This document shows positions 17,259 to 25,239 of a stretch of DNA of 64,000 bases, piece after piece. How positions within the stretch are numbered: position 1 is the first letter of the stretch; the number at the start of each line of letters is the position of its first letter. This DNA is from Prevotella sp. Lineage in GTDB: Bacteria; Bacteroidota; Bacteroidia; Bacteroidales; Bacteroidaceae. The DNA lies in assembly GCA_017541365.1 (NCBI GenBank), contig JAFXZF010000009.1, positions 83,117-147,116 on the forward strand, given 5' to 3'. The position numbers and the translations under genes are program-made. The notes under the pieces are model-generated. The model was not told where the DNA came from. It worked only from the letters and a program-made list of their open reading frames with translations, and searched no databases.

Positions 17259-18605
17259 TTATTTCTTATAAAAATCCAACATTTTAATATCAAGTATTGT
17301 CATGTATTTTGACTGCAGCTCGCTCTGCTTGGCAGAAAGGAGGCGCGTCTTGCCCTCCTGTAGCTCGACGATATTCTTCAGTCCTACGGCAAACTGCTCT
17401 GAGAGTAGTTCGTAGGAGTCTTGTGCTGCTGTAGTGCTGACCTTTGCTGCCTTGTACTGGTTTTGGTTGCTATTGGCATCTATCCAGTATTTCTCTATCG
17501 TGTTGTGCAGTGTCACATCTTCATTTTGCACGTCGAGGATGGCTGACTGTCGCTGTATGTTTGCCTTATTTACAGCGGTGCGTGAGGAACGTTGGTCAAA
17601 GATAGGCACGCTGACCGTCACACCTGCGCCGACGCTGAAGTTGCTCTTCACCTGCTCGCCCCACGAATTGGTATTGAGCGAAGCGCTGGAGGTGCCTGCT
17701 GAAGCACTGAGCGATACTGTGGGATAATATCTGCCACGGGCTATCTTCTGCTGGAGTTCTGCACTCTGCACGGCAAGTTGTGCGCGCTTTATCTCAGGAC
17801 GGTTTGCCTTGGCAGCACCATATACGGACTGCAGCGAGGGTATGGGCTGCAATGCCATAGCATCGGCGGACTCTGTATCGGCAACGTCAAAGTCGTCATC
17901 GTCGATAATCTCAAGCAGAGCCTTGAGCTGACGCTTGTAGCCCAGTACGGTGCTCTCAGCCTGAACGACTTTATACTCATCCTGTGCACGGGTGGCAGAG
18001 AGTTGCGAGCACTCCGCCTTGCTCATGCTGCCTACCTGAACCATCTGCAGTCCACGCTGCTCATTGACCTTGGCGGCTTCGAGGCTCTCCTTATTGACAT
18101 TGACAGCCTCCTTGGAGTAGAGTATCTGTATGTAGAGTGTCGTAATCTGTTCTTCTATGGCACGCGCTTGGGCGACGCTGTCCTGCTCTGCCTTCTGCGT
18201 GAGGAGGTCATTCTGTTTGATGGTGTTAAGGTTGCGATTGCCATTCCACACTGTCCAATTGGCACCTATGCTGTAGGTACCATTGTATGACGTTCTGGAG
18301 GTGGACGACTCCACCTGACTGCCCGTCACCGTGGAGGTGCCATAGGCACGCCAGGGATTGTATGCCACATTTTGATTTGTGGTAAAGGAGAGTGAGGGGA
18401 AGAGTACAGCCTTGGACTCCAGGAGTGTCTCCTCATTGGTCTGGCGCGTGAGTCCTGCCTTCCGCAAGGAGATATTGTTATCCATAGCGTACTGAATACA
18501 CTCCTCCAGAGACCATGTCTTACCCTGCACCGTCATAATGCCAAAAATCATAATGGCAAGAATAAGCGTGAGGGAAAAATTTCTTTTCATTGTCATCTGT
18601 ATCAT
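17259..18605 (-). CDS. TolC-family outer membrane efflux protein
   Basis: Outer membrane channel of the tripartite exporter, about 448 aa. The signal peptide ends near VQGK and is followed by the family start WSLEECIQYAMDNNISLRKA. Two repeats of long helices and beta strands are visible: GANWTVWNG and VSVPIFDQRSSRTAV are the strand pairs. ATG codons at 18605 and 18590 are both possible; the latter gives the classic leader MKRNFSLTLILAIM. It is the first gene of the exporter operon, with a good promoter 60 bp upstream. Confidence 0.93.
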   Translation of the reverse strand: MIQMTMKRNFSLTLILAIMIFGIMTVQGKTWSLEECIQYAMDNNISLRKAGLTRQTNEETLLESKAVLFPSLSFTTNQNVAYNPWRAYGTSTVTGSQVESSTSRTSYNGTYSIGANWTVWNGNRNLNTIKQNDLLTQKAEQDSVAQARAIEEQITTLYIQILYSKEAVNVNKESLEAAKVNEQRGLQMVQVGSMSKAECSQLSATRAQDEYKVVQAESTVLGYKRQLKALLEIIDDDDFDVADTESADAMALQPIPSLQSVYGAAKANRPEIKRAQLAVQSAELQQKIARGRYYPTVSLSASAGTSSASLNTNSWGEQVKSNFSVGAGVTVSVPIFDQRSSRTAVNKANIQRQSAILDVQNEDVTLHNTIEKYWIDANSNQNQYKAAKVSTTAAQDSYELLSEQFAVGLKNIVELQEGKTRLLSAKQSELQSKYMTILDIKMLDFYKK

Positions 18606-18664
18606 TGCTGTTTTTTTGTAATTCTGTGTAAAAAAAAATAACTGCTATTTGTATTTCTACGATG

Positions 18665-18697
18665 CAAATTTACTCAAAAACCCACGAATATGGCAAA
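18665..18697 (-). promoter_or_regulatory. Promoter of the TolC/MacAB/LytSR operon
   Basis: On the minus strand TTTG (18697-18694), a 21-bp spacer and TAAATTTG (18672-18665). It is the only match to the Bacteroidetes consensus in the 144-bp gap and lies about 60 bp before the TolC gene. Confidence 0.7.
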
Positions 18698-18749
18698 TAA
18701 TTTATACCAAATCCGTAGGTTTTACATTTTTTTACATTTCACTTCACAC

Positions 18750-20057
18750 TCAACTGTGAGCAGTCTTCACTTTAACACGTGATATGCGCCGCTGCTCTTT
18801 TTTGAGTACTTCGAAGGTGAGACTCTTATAGGTAAGCGTCTCGTGTATCAGGGGGAAATCGCCTTTCAGTTCGAGTAATAGTCCTGCCACGGTATCGGCG
18901 TCGAGGTCGTCGTCAAAATAGTCGTCGTCAAGGTCGAGGCAACGACAGAAATCTACAAGTTTCGTCTTGCCGTCAATGATATAGGTATTGCCGGAGACCT
19001 TCTTGCACAACTGCTCATCATCGTCGTACTCATCGCTTATCTCGCCCACTATCTCTTCGAGGATGTCTTCGAGGGTGATGAGTCCGCTCGTGCCACCAAA
19101 CTCATCGACAACGATAGCGATATGCACCTTATCAGTCTGAAACTCATGAAGGAGGTCGTCAATCTTCTTTGTCTCTGGCACGAAATAAGCTGGACGAATG
19201 AGGCTCTGCCAACGGAAATTGGTTGGTTTGTCGATATATGACAGAAGGTCCTTGACATAAAGTATGCCGCGGATATTATCCACATTGTCCTGATAGACGG
19301 GGATGCGACTGTAATTATTGTCGATGATACACTTCAGTACGTCCTTGAACGATGTACGTATGTCGATATCCACGATATCCTGGCGACTCGTCATAATCTC
19401 TCGCGCCGTCTCGTCACTGAAGCGTATGATGCCCTCGAGGATATCTTTCTCCTCCTTTATCTCCTCCTTGTCGGTAAGCTCGAGCGCTTGCTCCAGTTCG
19501 TTCATGCTGAGGACGTGATTCTTGCGCTGCACAAACCTCTCGGCTATAAAACTTGAGCTGAGCAGTATCGTGGCTATAGGCCAGAACAGCTGACGCGCAA
19601 ACAATATGCCACCTACTGCTCGCCTACAAAAAACAAGGGGCGAAACACGTGAATAGACCTTGGGGATAATCTCACCGAAAAGCAACAGAAGAAAAGTGAG
19701 TACTACGGTGATACAAAGAAACTGCAACCAAAATAACGAGCCAAAGTCTACTAACTGAGCTATGGCATAGTTGAGCAGCATGATGATGGTGACGTTGACA
19801 AAGTTATTGGTTATCAGGATGGTAGCGAGAGTGCGCTCAGAGTCGCTACGTAGTTCCATAATCCTACGGTCACACTCTCTGTCCTCATCAAGCTGTGCGA
19901 GGTCCTGTGGCGAGAGACTGAAAAATGCTATCTCGGAACTGCTGGCAAAACCTGACAAGGCAAGCAGTATAACTGCAAACACAAGACATACTGCCACCGA
20001 GGTGGTAAGGGGCATGAGGGTTACCTGGGATGATATGGCTGTTGTCAGTAAATACAT
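18750..20057 (-). CDS. gldE: GldE-type CNNM/CBS-domain membrane protein (HlyC/CorC family)
   Basis: Membrane protein of 435 aa. The DUF21/CNNM transmembrane domain has about four helices in residues 20-190 and includes FASSSEIAFFSLSPQDL and LLLLFGEIIPKVYS. A CBS pair follows (IMTSRQDIVDIDI, YSRIPVYQDNVDNIRGILYVKDLL) and the C-terminal CorC_HlyC domain. Bacteroidetes orthologs are named GldE after a gliding gene cluster, but they occur in non-gliding species next to ssb, as here. The function may concern divalent cation transport; this is family knowledge only. It begins at the ssb stop codon. Confidence 0.87.
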   Translation of the reverse strand: MYLLTTAISSQVTLMPLTTSVAVCLVFAVILLALSGFASSSEIAFFSLSPQDLAQLDEDRECDRRIMELRSDSERTLATILITNNFVNVTIIMLLNYAIAQLVDFGSLFWLQFLCITVVLTFLLLLFGEIIPKVYSRVSPLVFCRRAVGGILFARQLFWPIATILLSSSFIAERFVQRKNHVLSMNELEQALELTDKEEIKEEKDILEGIIRFSDETAREIMTSRQDIVDIDIRTSFKDVLKCIIDNNYSRIPVYQDNVDNIRGILYVKDLLSYIDKPTNFRWQSLIRPAYFVPETKKIDDLLHEFQTDKVHIAIVVDEFGGTSGLITLEDILEEIVGEISDEYDDDEQLCKKVSGNTYIIDGKTKLVDFCRCLDLDDDYFDDDLDADTVAGLLLELKGDFPLIHETLTYKSLTFEVLKKEQRRISRVKVKTAHS

Positions 20058-20488
20058 CAGAATGGAATTACCGTATCATCATTTTGCTGTGCTAAGGGCT
20101 CCTGCTGTGGAGCAGGCTCAGCAGATGGACTATTTGAGGGAGTTGCACTCTGCGACATGGACTTGGGAGTAAGCATCTCCATATTGTCAACGATGATCTC
20201 TACGGTGGTACGCTGTATGCCACGCTTGTCATCGTACTGTGAATACTGCAGACGGCCATCAACATAGAGTTTGTCACCCTTATGAACATACTGCTCCACG
20301 ACTTTCGCAAGTTTGCGATAGAACACCAGATTGTGCCAATCAGTACGATCGGGCACTCGGGTGCCATTTTGCAGTACATACCCCTTTTCGGTGGTTGCGA
20401 GGCGCACACGCGCCACGCAACTATCGGCTTCGTAGTATCTTACCTCAGGGTCAACACCTACATTGCCTATCAGTATTACCTTGTTCAT
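20057..20488 (-). CDS. ssb: Single-stranded DNA-binding protein
   Basis: OB-fold protein that coats ssDNA in replication, repair and recombination. MNKVILIGNVGVDPEVRYYE opens the fold, followed by WHNLVFYRKLAKVVEQYV and KGDKLYVDGRLQ. After about residue 108 there is a Ser/Pro/Gln-rich linker and the acidic protein-interaction tip NDDTVIPF. Length 143 aa is normal. It overlaps the preceding unknown gene by 4 bp and touches gldE downstream. Confidence 0.96.
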   Translation of the reverse strand: MNKVILIGNVGVDPEVRYYEADSCVARVRLATTEKGYVLQNGTRVPDRTDWHNLVFYRKLAKVVEQYVHKGDKLYVDGRLQYSQYDDKRGIQRTTVEIIVDNMEMLTPKSMSQSATPSNSPSAEPAPQQEPLAQQNDDTVIPF

Positions 20489-21024
20489 ACGGACTTTTTC
20501 TCTGCTCCTAAATATTTGTAAGAGAAATTCTTACCCTTGGCTGAGGGAAACTGTGAACGCTCATCTACCCTGCCCTTCAGGTGACTTACTATGCGATTGT
20601 AGCAGTCCATGGGCGAATTGGCAATACAACGTGCCACAAAGGTTGTGTCACGATATTCGCATTTGCCCAGGTGATTGACTACCACACGCTTAAAGTCAAA
20701 GTGCCCTTCATACCATCCACGCTTATTCTCAAGCAGGCGCATCTGTTCGGGCACACGTTCTGATGGAGCGATGTCCTTACGCAGTGCCTTTTTATCCTTG
20801 AAGTCCTGCATGGTAGCCGCCTCGGTCTTGATTATTATAAAGTACACGCGCTGGCGTACCTTATATCTTTTAGGGAATAACACATCACTGTCAGCATATT
20901 CGCGTATGTCGGCCTCCATCTCGGGCGTGAGGTTTATCTCAGATATAGATCCAAGAAACTCCAATGCGTCATCTATGTTTGACACCAACGTTTCGTCATC
21001 AAAATAACGAAGGTAATAATTCAT
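20485..21024 (-). CDS. Protein of unknown function upstream of ssb
   Basis: A 179-aa soluble protein that I do not recognise. It has no signal peptide or membrane segment. The N-terminus is acidic (YFDDETLVSNIDDALEFLG), the middle is basic (FPKRYKVRQRVYFIIIKTE), and the C-terminal half carries NHLGKCEYRDTTFVARCI and a basic end. The stop overlaps the ssb start by 4 bp, so the two are translationally coupled and the product may act in DNA metabolism; that is only inference from position. In related genomes mutY commonly precedes ssb, but this protein does not look like MutY. Confidence 0.7.
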   Translation of the reverse strand: MNYYLRYFDDETLVSNIDDALEFLGSISEINLTPEMEADIREYADSDVLFPKRYKVRQRVYFIIIKTEAATMQDFKDKKALRKDIAPSERVPEQMRLLENKRGWYEGHFDFKRVVVNHLGKCEYRDTTFVARCIANSPMDCYNRIVSHLKGRVDERSQFPSAKGKNFSYKYLGAEKKSV

Positions 21025-21094
21025 AATATTCTGTGTAGTTAATCTGAAAAATACAAGATAATATCACGTGGTCGTAAGTATAGGCTAAAAAAAG

Positions 21095-21167
21095 AGCGGA
21101 AAACGGGACTCGGACCCGCGACCCCAACCTTGGCAAGGTTGTGCTCTACCAACTGAGCTATTTCCGC
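21095..21167 (-). tRNA. tRNA-Gly (GCC), copy 1
   Basis: Acceptor GCGGAAA pairs with TTTCCGC; anticodon loop TTGCCAA within ACCTT... stem gives GCC. Standard D and T arms. The sequence is identical to the copy at 21541-21613. CCA is not encoded. Confidence 0.97.
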
Positions 21168-21248
21168 ATTTTAAAACTCCAAAATATTGGCAGGAGCTTT
21201 ATACGTTATTACTATACCGATTGTAGTTTGTTATTTGCAAAATGCAAG

Positions 21249-21332
21249 TGAAGAGGAGGAGACTCGAACTCCCACGTCACAATTGACACTACCCCCTCAA
21301 AGTAGCGCGTCTACCAATTCCGCCACCTCTCC
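21249..21332 (-). tRNA. tRNA-Leu (GAG)
   Basis: Acceptor GGAGAGG pairs with CCTCTTC (one G-U pair), discriminator A. Anticodon stem CTACT/GGTAG with loop TTGAGGG gives GAG. D arm GGCGGAATTGGTAGACGC and a long variable arm are typical of tRNA-Leu. Confidence 0.95.
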
Positions 21333-21385
21333 GACTACATTTTACTTTACAAGAAGTAACAATAGGGGGGGGGTAAAAACCTTTG

Positions 21386-21467
21386 TGCCCAGAACAGGAC
21401 TCGAACCTGCACGCCTTGCGGCACACGCACCTGAAACGTGCGCGTCTACCAATTCCGCCACCTGGGC
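21386..21467 (-). tRNA. tRNA-Leu (CAG)
   Basis: Acceptor GCCCAGG pairs with TCTGGGC, discriminator A. Anticodon stem CACGT/GCGTG with loop TTCAGGT gives CAG. Long variable arm. A run of nine G lies 13-21 bp beyond its 3' end (21365-21373). Confidence 0.95.
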
Positions 21468-21540
21468 AAATTGTTGTCGTCTCAGAGGAGCTTGTCCTGA
21501 GCAATCAACGCGTCACTTCTTGTTGTTACAATAACTAAAG

Positions 21541-21613
21541 AGCGGAAAACGGGACTCGGACCCGCGACCCCAACCTTGGCAAGGTTGTGCTCTACCAACT
21601 GAGCTATTTCCGC
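21541..21613 (-). tRNA. tRNA-Gly (GCC), copy 2
   Basis: Identical in sequence to the copy at 21095-21167, including a few flanking bases on both sides. It is the first gene of the four-tRNA cluster in the direction of transcription. Confidence 0.97.
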
Positions 21614-21681
21614 ATTTTCAAAAAAACTTGTGTCATACACCTTTGACACGCAGTGGATGTACATTTCTCCAAATGCGCTTG

Positions 21682-21712
21682 CAAAGGTAGTAATAAAAGT
21701 TGAAAGTTGAAA
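21682..21712 (-). promoter_or_regulatory. Promoter of the Gly-Leu-Leu-Gly tRNA cluster
   Basis: On the minus strand TTTC (21712-21709), a 19-bp spacer and TACCTTTG (21689-21682). As at tRNA-Ser, TTTC comes from the adjoining AACTTTC heptad repeat and the spacing is the same. Confidence 0.65.
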
Positions 21713-21730
21713 GTTGAAAGTTGAAAGTTT
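21696..21730. repeat. Period-7 repeat (AAAGTTG)4 upstream of the tRNA cluster
   Basis: Four AAAGTTG heptads and one AAAGTTT; read on the minus strand they are CAACTTT units matching those upstream of tRNA-Ser at 11454-11488. Confidence 0.9.
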
Positions 21731-21781
21731 TCTTGTTTTTAGCGTTTATTAACAAACACACTACACTTCGATTGACCAATA

Positions 21782-22738
21782 TCAATGCAAACCATTCATA
21801 AAGGCTATGGCATCCATGCGTTTCTTGCCTAATGCCTGCAGCGAAAGCACCTCTATCGATCCGTCGCCACATATGACGTACATCTTCTTCTTATCGCGCA
21901 CCATCATGCCAGGCTGCAAGTCAGCAAAGTGCTGGTCAGACACGACCGTCTGGTACACCTTGACCTCCATCTCGCTTCCATCAGGCATCAGAAGGGTTCC
22001 ATGAGCACCAGGTATGGGCGAGAGGCCTCTTACGAAATCGTGCACCTGCTTGGCTGTCTTTCGCCAGTCTATAGCGCACGTTTCCTTGAATATCTTTGGG
22101 GCTCCCTTTAGTGCCTTTCCTACAGGTATCATATCGTCCTGCGACAGTGAGGGCACGTCGCCATCGTGGGCTATTATCATATCAATGGTCTCCGTAGCGG
22201 CCTTGGCTCCTAATGCCATCAGTCCGTCATATACGTACTCAACGTCGGCATAATACGGTATATCAAAAGGCTTCTGCAATATGATACGGCCTGTATCGAT
22301 GTCGTGGTCGAGAAAGAATGTGGTGACACCTGTCGTTGTCTCACCATTTATTATAGCCCAGTTGATGGGGGCTGCTCCCCTGTACTGTGGCAACAGTGCT
22401 GCATGGACATTGAAAGTACCGAAACGCGGCATTGCCCACACTACCTCGGGCAACATGCGAAACGCCACCACCACCTGCAGGTCGGCATTGTATGAGCGCA
22501 GTTGCTCTACAAACGTCTCGTCCTTCATCTTTACAGGTTGGAGCACAGGTATGCCCTTTGATTCGGCATAGATCTTTACCTCTGGGGCACGAAGTACTGA
22601 GCCGTGTCTGCCAAAAGGTTTGTCAGGCTGGGTCACTACTGCGACGACATTGTATCCACCTTCCACCAGTGCCTGCAAGGTACCTACAGCAAACTCTGGC
22701 GTACCCATAAATACTATTTTCAAATCTTTCTTTTCCAT
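21782..22738 (-). CDS. fmt: Methionyl-tRNA formyltransferase
   Basis: Formylates initiator Met-tRNA using 10-formyltetrahydrofolate. The catalytic domain starts LKIVFMGTPEFAVGTL and carries the substrate-binding TQPDKPFGR, the catalytic FNVHAALLPQYRGAAPINWAI segment (Asn, His) and TTGVTTFFLDHDIDTG. The C-terminal tRNA-binding domain has FVRGLSPIPGAH. The ATG at 22738 gives MEKKDLKIVF, the expected N-terminus; a TTG at 22747 also exists but lies in a heptad repeat. Length 318 aa is normal. Confidence 0.95.
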   Translation of the reverse strand: MEKKDLKIVFMGTPEFAVGTLQALVEGGYNVVAVVTQPDKPFGRHGSVLRAPEVKIYAESKGIPVLQPVKMKDETFVEQLRSYNADLQVVVAFRMLPEVVWAMPRFGTFNVHAALLPQYRGAAPINWAIINGETTTGVTTFFLDHDIDTGRIILQKPFDIPYYADVEYVYDGLMALGAKAATETIDMIIAHDGDVPSLSQDDMIPVGKALKGAPKIFKETCAIDWRKTAKQVHDFVRGLSPIPGAHGTLLMPDGSEMEVKVYQTVVSDQHFADLQPGMMVRDKKKMYVICGDGSIEVLSLQALGKKRMDAIAFMNGLH

Positions 22739-22780
22739 AGCTATCAACTGTCAACTATAAGCTGTCAACTATAAATTAGT
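22739..22780. repeat. Period-7 repeat between the CLC channel gene and fmt
   Basis: Heptads AGCTATC, AACTGTC, AACTATA, AGCTGTC, AACTATA and AATTAGT fill the gap between the fmt start and the channel stop. Confidence 0.85.
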
Positions 22781-24596
22781 CATTACTCAGGTCTGCCACC
22801 ATCTGACGATATTGGCTGTACAGATGAGCTTTTGATATATACCCGAAAAGGTGTCCGTCACCGTCTATCACAGGAAGATGTTGCACATTATACTTCTCGA
22901 AAGCTGCCATAACATCCTCCATAGGATCGCCAAGGCGCACCGTAGCCTTTACCTCCTCCATCAACTGACTAACACGGAATCGGTGATAGAGTTCGGTCCT
23001 AAACACTATGTGACGTATTTTTGCCAGATTAACCTCGCCAAGAAGGTTGCCTGCAGGGTCGAGCACGGGCAACACATCAGAGTGGCTATCGCTGAGTGCA
23101 TACACAAGCTGTTGCAGTTCCATATCTTTACCGACGGGAGTAAACTCCTTATCAATCACCGAGTCGAGCGTCATCAGCGTCAGCACACTCTTATCGGTAT
23201 GGTGAGTAATGAGTTTACCCTGTCTTGCCAGTCGCATACCATATATGCTGTGAGGCTCAAAGGCGAGTATAGTAAGGTATGCACACACACTTACAATCAT
23301 AAGTGGCATAAAGAGGTCGTAGCCTGCTGTCAGTTCGGCGATAAGAAATACTCCCGTCAGTGGTGCATGCATCACTCCCGACATGACGCCCGCCATACCC
23401 AGCAAAGCAGCATTTTCTTCTGGGAAAAACACGCCCACGCCATACATATTCCATATGCGTGCAAAGAGAAATCCTGTAAAAGCGCCAATAAAGAGCGATG
23501 GCGCAAACGTTCCGCCACAGCCGCCACCACCATTGGTGCTTGCAGTCGCAAAGCATTTTGTGAGTATCACGCAACATACATAGAAAAGGAGTATCATCTC
23601 GCCTTTGCCGTAGAACATCGATTTCTCCATCAATTTGTTGAGATCGGCGCTAGATGATCCGTCAAGTAGTATGTTGATAGAAGAATATCCCTCACCATAG
23701 AGTGACGGGAAAAAGAATATCAACGTACTCAGTATCAGTCCACCAGTAGCAAGCCTAGCATAGCGATTGTTCATTCTTGCAAATATCCCCTCACAAGCAC
23801 TCATCATACGTATAAAATACAGCGATATGAGTCCGCAGAACAGTCCAAGGCCGATGTTTGCAGGCACTCTCTCCACCACCCACGGATGTATGGTATGAAA
23901 AGTAAACAGCTGACTATCACCCACCATGACATATGTGAAGCATGTAGCTGTCACGCTAGCTATCAGTATGGGCGAAATACTTGCCATCGTGAGGTCGATC
24001 ATCAGCACCTCGATTGTAAACACGAGTCCTGCGATAGGAGCTTTGAATATACCTGCAATGGCTGCTGCTGCACCACATCCTACAAGTAGCATCAGCGTCT
24101 TATTGTTCATACGGAACTTCTGCCCCAGATTACTCGCTATAGCAGAACCCGTCAGTACTATCGGTGCCTCGGCACCTACCGAGCCACCAAAGCCTATCGT
24201 AATAGCCGACGCTACCACAGAGGACCAACAGTTGTGGGCTGCCAGACGACTTTTCTTAGAACTAATGGCATAGAGAATGCGTGTGATGCCGTGTGAGATA
24301 TTATCTCTTACCACATACCTCACAAAGAGCATCGTGAGCCATATGCCTACTACAGGCAGAACGAGAAACAACCAGTTGAAACTCGTCAGTTCCATCTCTT
24401 GTGTAAGCAGATGCTGTATCACATGTATCAGACCATGAAGCAAATAGGCGGCAAGGGCGGCAAATATACCTACAAAGAAAGCAAGGACAAGGGTAAACTG
24501 TCGGTCAGACAAGTGATTCTTGCGCCATGTCAGTACATCGTCAAACCACTCAGAGTTCAACGCCTGCCTCACTTTTTCTATGTATTCCTTAATCAT
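22776..24596 (-). CDS. CLC-family chloride channel/antiporter with CBS domains
   Basis: Integral membrane protein of 606 aa. The CLC core (about residues 30-430) has roughly ten helices with the signatures GFGGSVGAEAPIV, GAAAAIAGIFKAPIAG, GGGCGGTFAPSLFIGA and MSGVMHAPLTGVFLI. The C-terminal 140 residues are a CBS pair (LVYALSDSHSDVLPVLDPAG and FEKYNVQHLPVIDGDGHLFG). The usual GREGP selectivity motif is replaced by GAEAP, as in many Bacteroidetes members. Exchanger or channel cannot be decided here. It is expected to be cotranscribed with tsaC upstream. Confidence 0.9.
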   Translation of the reverse strand: MIKEYIEKVRQALNSEWFDDVLTWRKNHLSDRQFTLVLAFFVGIFAALAAYLLHGLIHVIQHLLTQEMELTSFNWLFLVLPVVGIWLTMLFVRYVVRDNISHGITRILYAISSKKSRLAAHNCWSSVVASAITIGFGGSVGAEAPIVLTGSAIASNLGQKFRMNNKTLMLLVGCGAAAAIAGIFKAPIAGLVFTIEVLMIDLTMASISPILIASVTATCFTYVMVGDSQLFTFHTIHPWVVERVPANIGLGLFCGLISLYFIRMMSACEGIFARMNNRYARLATGGLILSTLIFFFPSLYGEGYSSINILLDGSSSADLNKLMEKSMFYGKGEMILLFYVCCVILTKCFATASTNGGGGCGGTFAPSLFIGAFTGFLFARIWNMYGVGVFFPEENAALLGMAGVMSGVMHAPLTGVFLIAELTAGYDLFMPLMIVSVCAYLTILAFEPHSIYGMRLARQGKLITHHTDKSVLTLMTLDSVIDKEFTPVGKDMELQQLVYALSDSHSDVLPVLDPAGNLLGEVNLAKIRHIVFRTELYHRFRVSQLMEEVKATVRLGDPMEDVMAAFEKYNVQHLPVIDGDGHLFGYISKAHLYSQYRQMVADLSND

Positions 24597-24599
24597 CTA

Positions 24600-24658
24600 T
24601 CTTCCACGTATTATGGTTGCCTCGGCTACCGTCTTCAACGTATTATGGTTATCTCGCC
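24600..24658. repeat. Imperfect direct repeat, 32-bp period, at the tsaC/CLC junction
   Basis: Two 27-bp copies (24600-24626 and 24632-24658) share the core CGTATTATGGTT and differ at four positions. One copy is the 3' end of tsaC, the other fills the gap between the tsaC stop and the channel start. Confidence 0.75.
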
Positions 24659-25201
24659 GTCCTTTCTCAGCCGTATGATAGACGACGGCTGATGTGGTTT
24701 ATGCTCGTTGCGACGAGATGTACAGACGTAGTCCACCGCATGGAGTATCTCCTCCGAAATGTCACAGAAGTTCTGCGCTGCTGGTTCGCCACTTATGTTG
24801 GCGCTCGTCGATACAACAGGTTTCTGCATCCTGTAACACAGTTCTTTGGAAAACTCCTCATGTGTTATACGTATAGCTATACTACCATCATCAGCTATCA
24901 GATTACCAGCCAGTCCGTTAGCGCCATCAAGTATCACCGTGGTGGGCTTTGTGGCAAGGTTCATCACGTCCCATGCGACCTCTGGCACATCTCTCACATA
25001 TCTCTGTATGCGGTTGTCCGAATCTACGAGGCAAATCATGGCTTTTGACTCCTCGCGACGCTTTATCTGATATATTCTTGCTACTGCCTCTTTGTTGGTG
25101 GCATCACACCCTATGCCCCATATAGTATCGGTTGGATAGAGTATCACCCCACCCTTCTTCATTACTTCCACGGCAGCTTTTATGTCGTCACTGTATTTCA
25201 T
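24635..25201 (-). CDS. tsaC: Threonylcarbamoyl-AMP synthase (TsaC/Sua5)
   Basis: Makes threonylcarbamoyl-AMP from threonine, bicarbonate and ATP for the t6A37 modification of tRNAs. The YrdC-fold signatures are GGVILYPTDTIWGIGCDA, IKRREESKAMICLV, TTVILDGANGL, IAIRIT and VVSTSANISGEPA. At 188 aa it is the short TsaC/YwlC-like form without the Sua5 C-terminal domain. The gene stands 38 bp from the glucosaminidase gene on the same strand. Confidence 0.93.
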   Translation of the reverse strand: MKYSDDIKAAVEVMKKGGVILYPTDTIWGIGCDATNKEAVARIYQIKRREESKAMICLVDSDNRIQRYVRDVPEVAWDVMNLATKPTTVILDGANGLAGNLIADDGSIAIRITHEEFSKELCYRMQKPVVSTSANISGEPAAQNFCDISEEILHAVDYVCTSRRNEHKPHQPSSIIRLRKDGEITIIR

Positions 25202-25239
25202 TTGTGTAAAAATATTACTATCTCATCTAACGTCTTTTC

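Noticed and set aside
18750..20057. Evidence for gliding motility from gldE
   Set aside because: No other gld gene is present and GldE orthologs next to ssb are common in non-gliding Bacteroidales.
21187..21534. Open frames over the first tRNA cluster
   Set aside because: They translate tRNA sequence (for example RTGLEPARLAAHAP) and are not genes.
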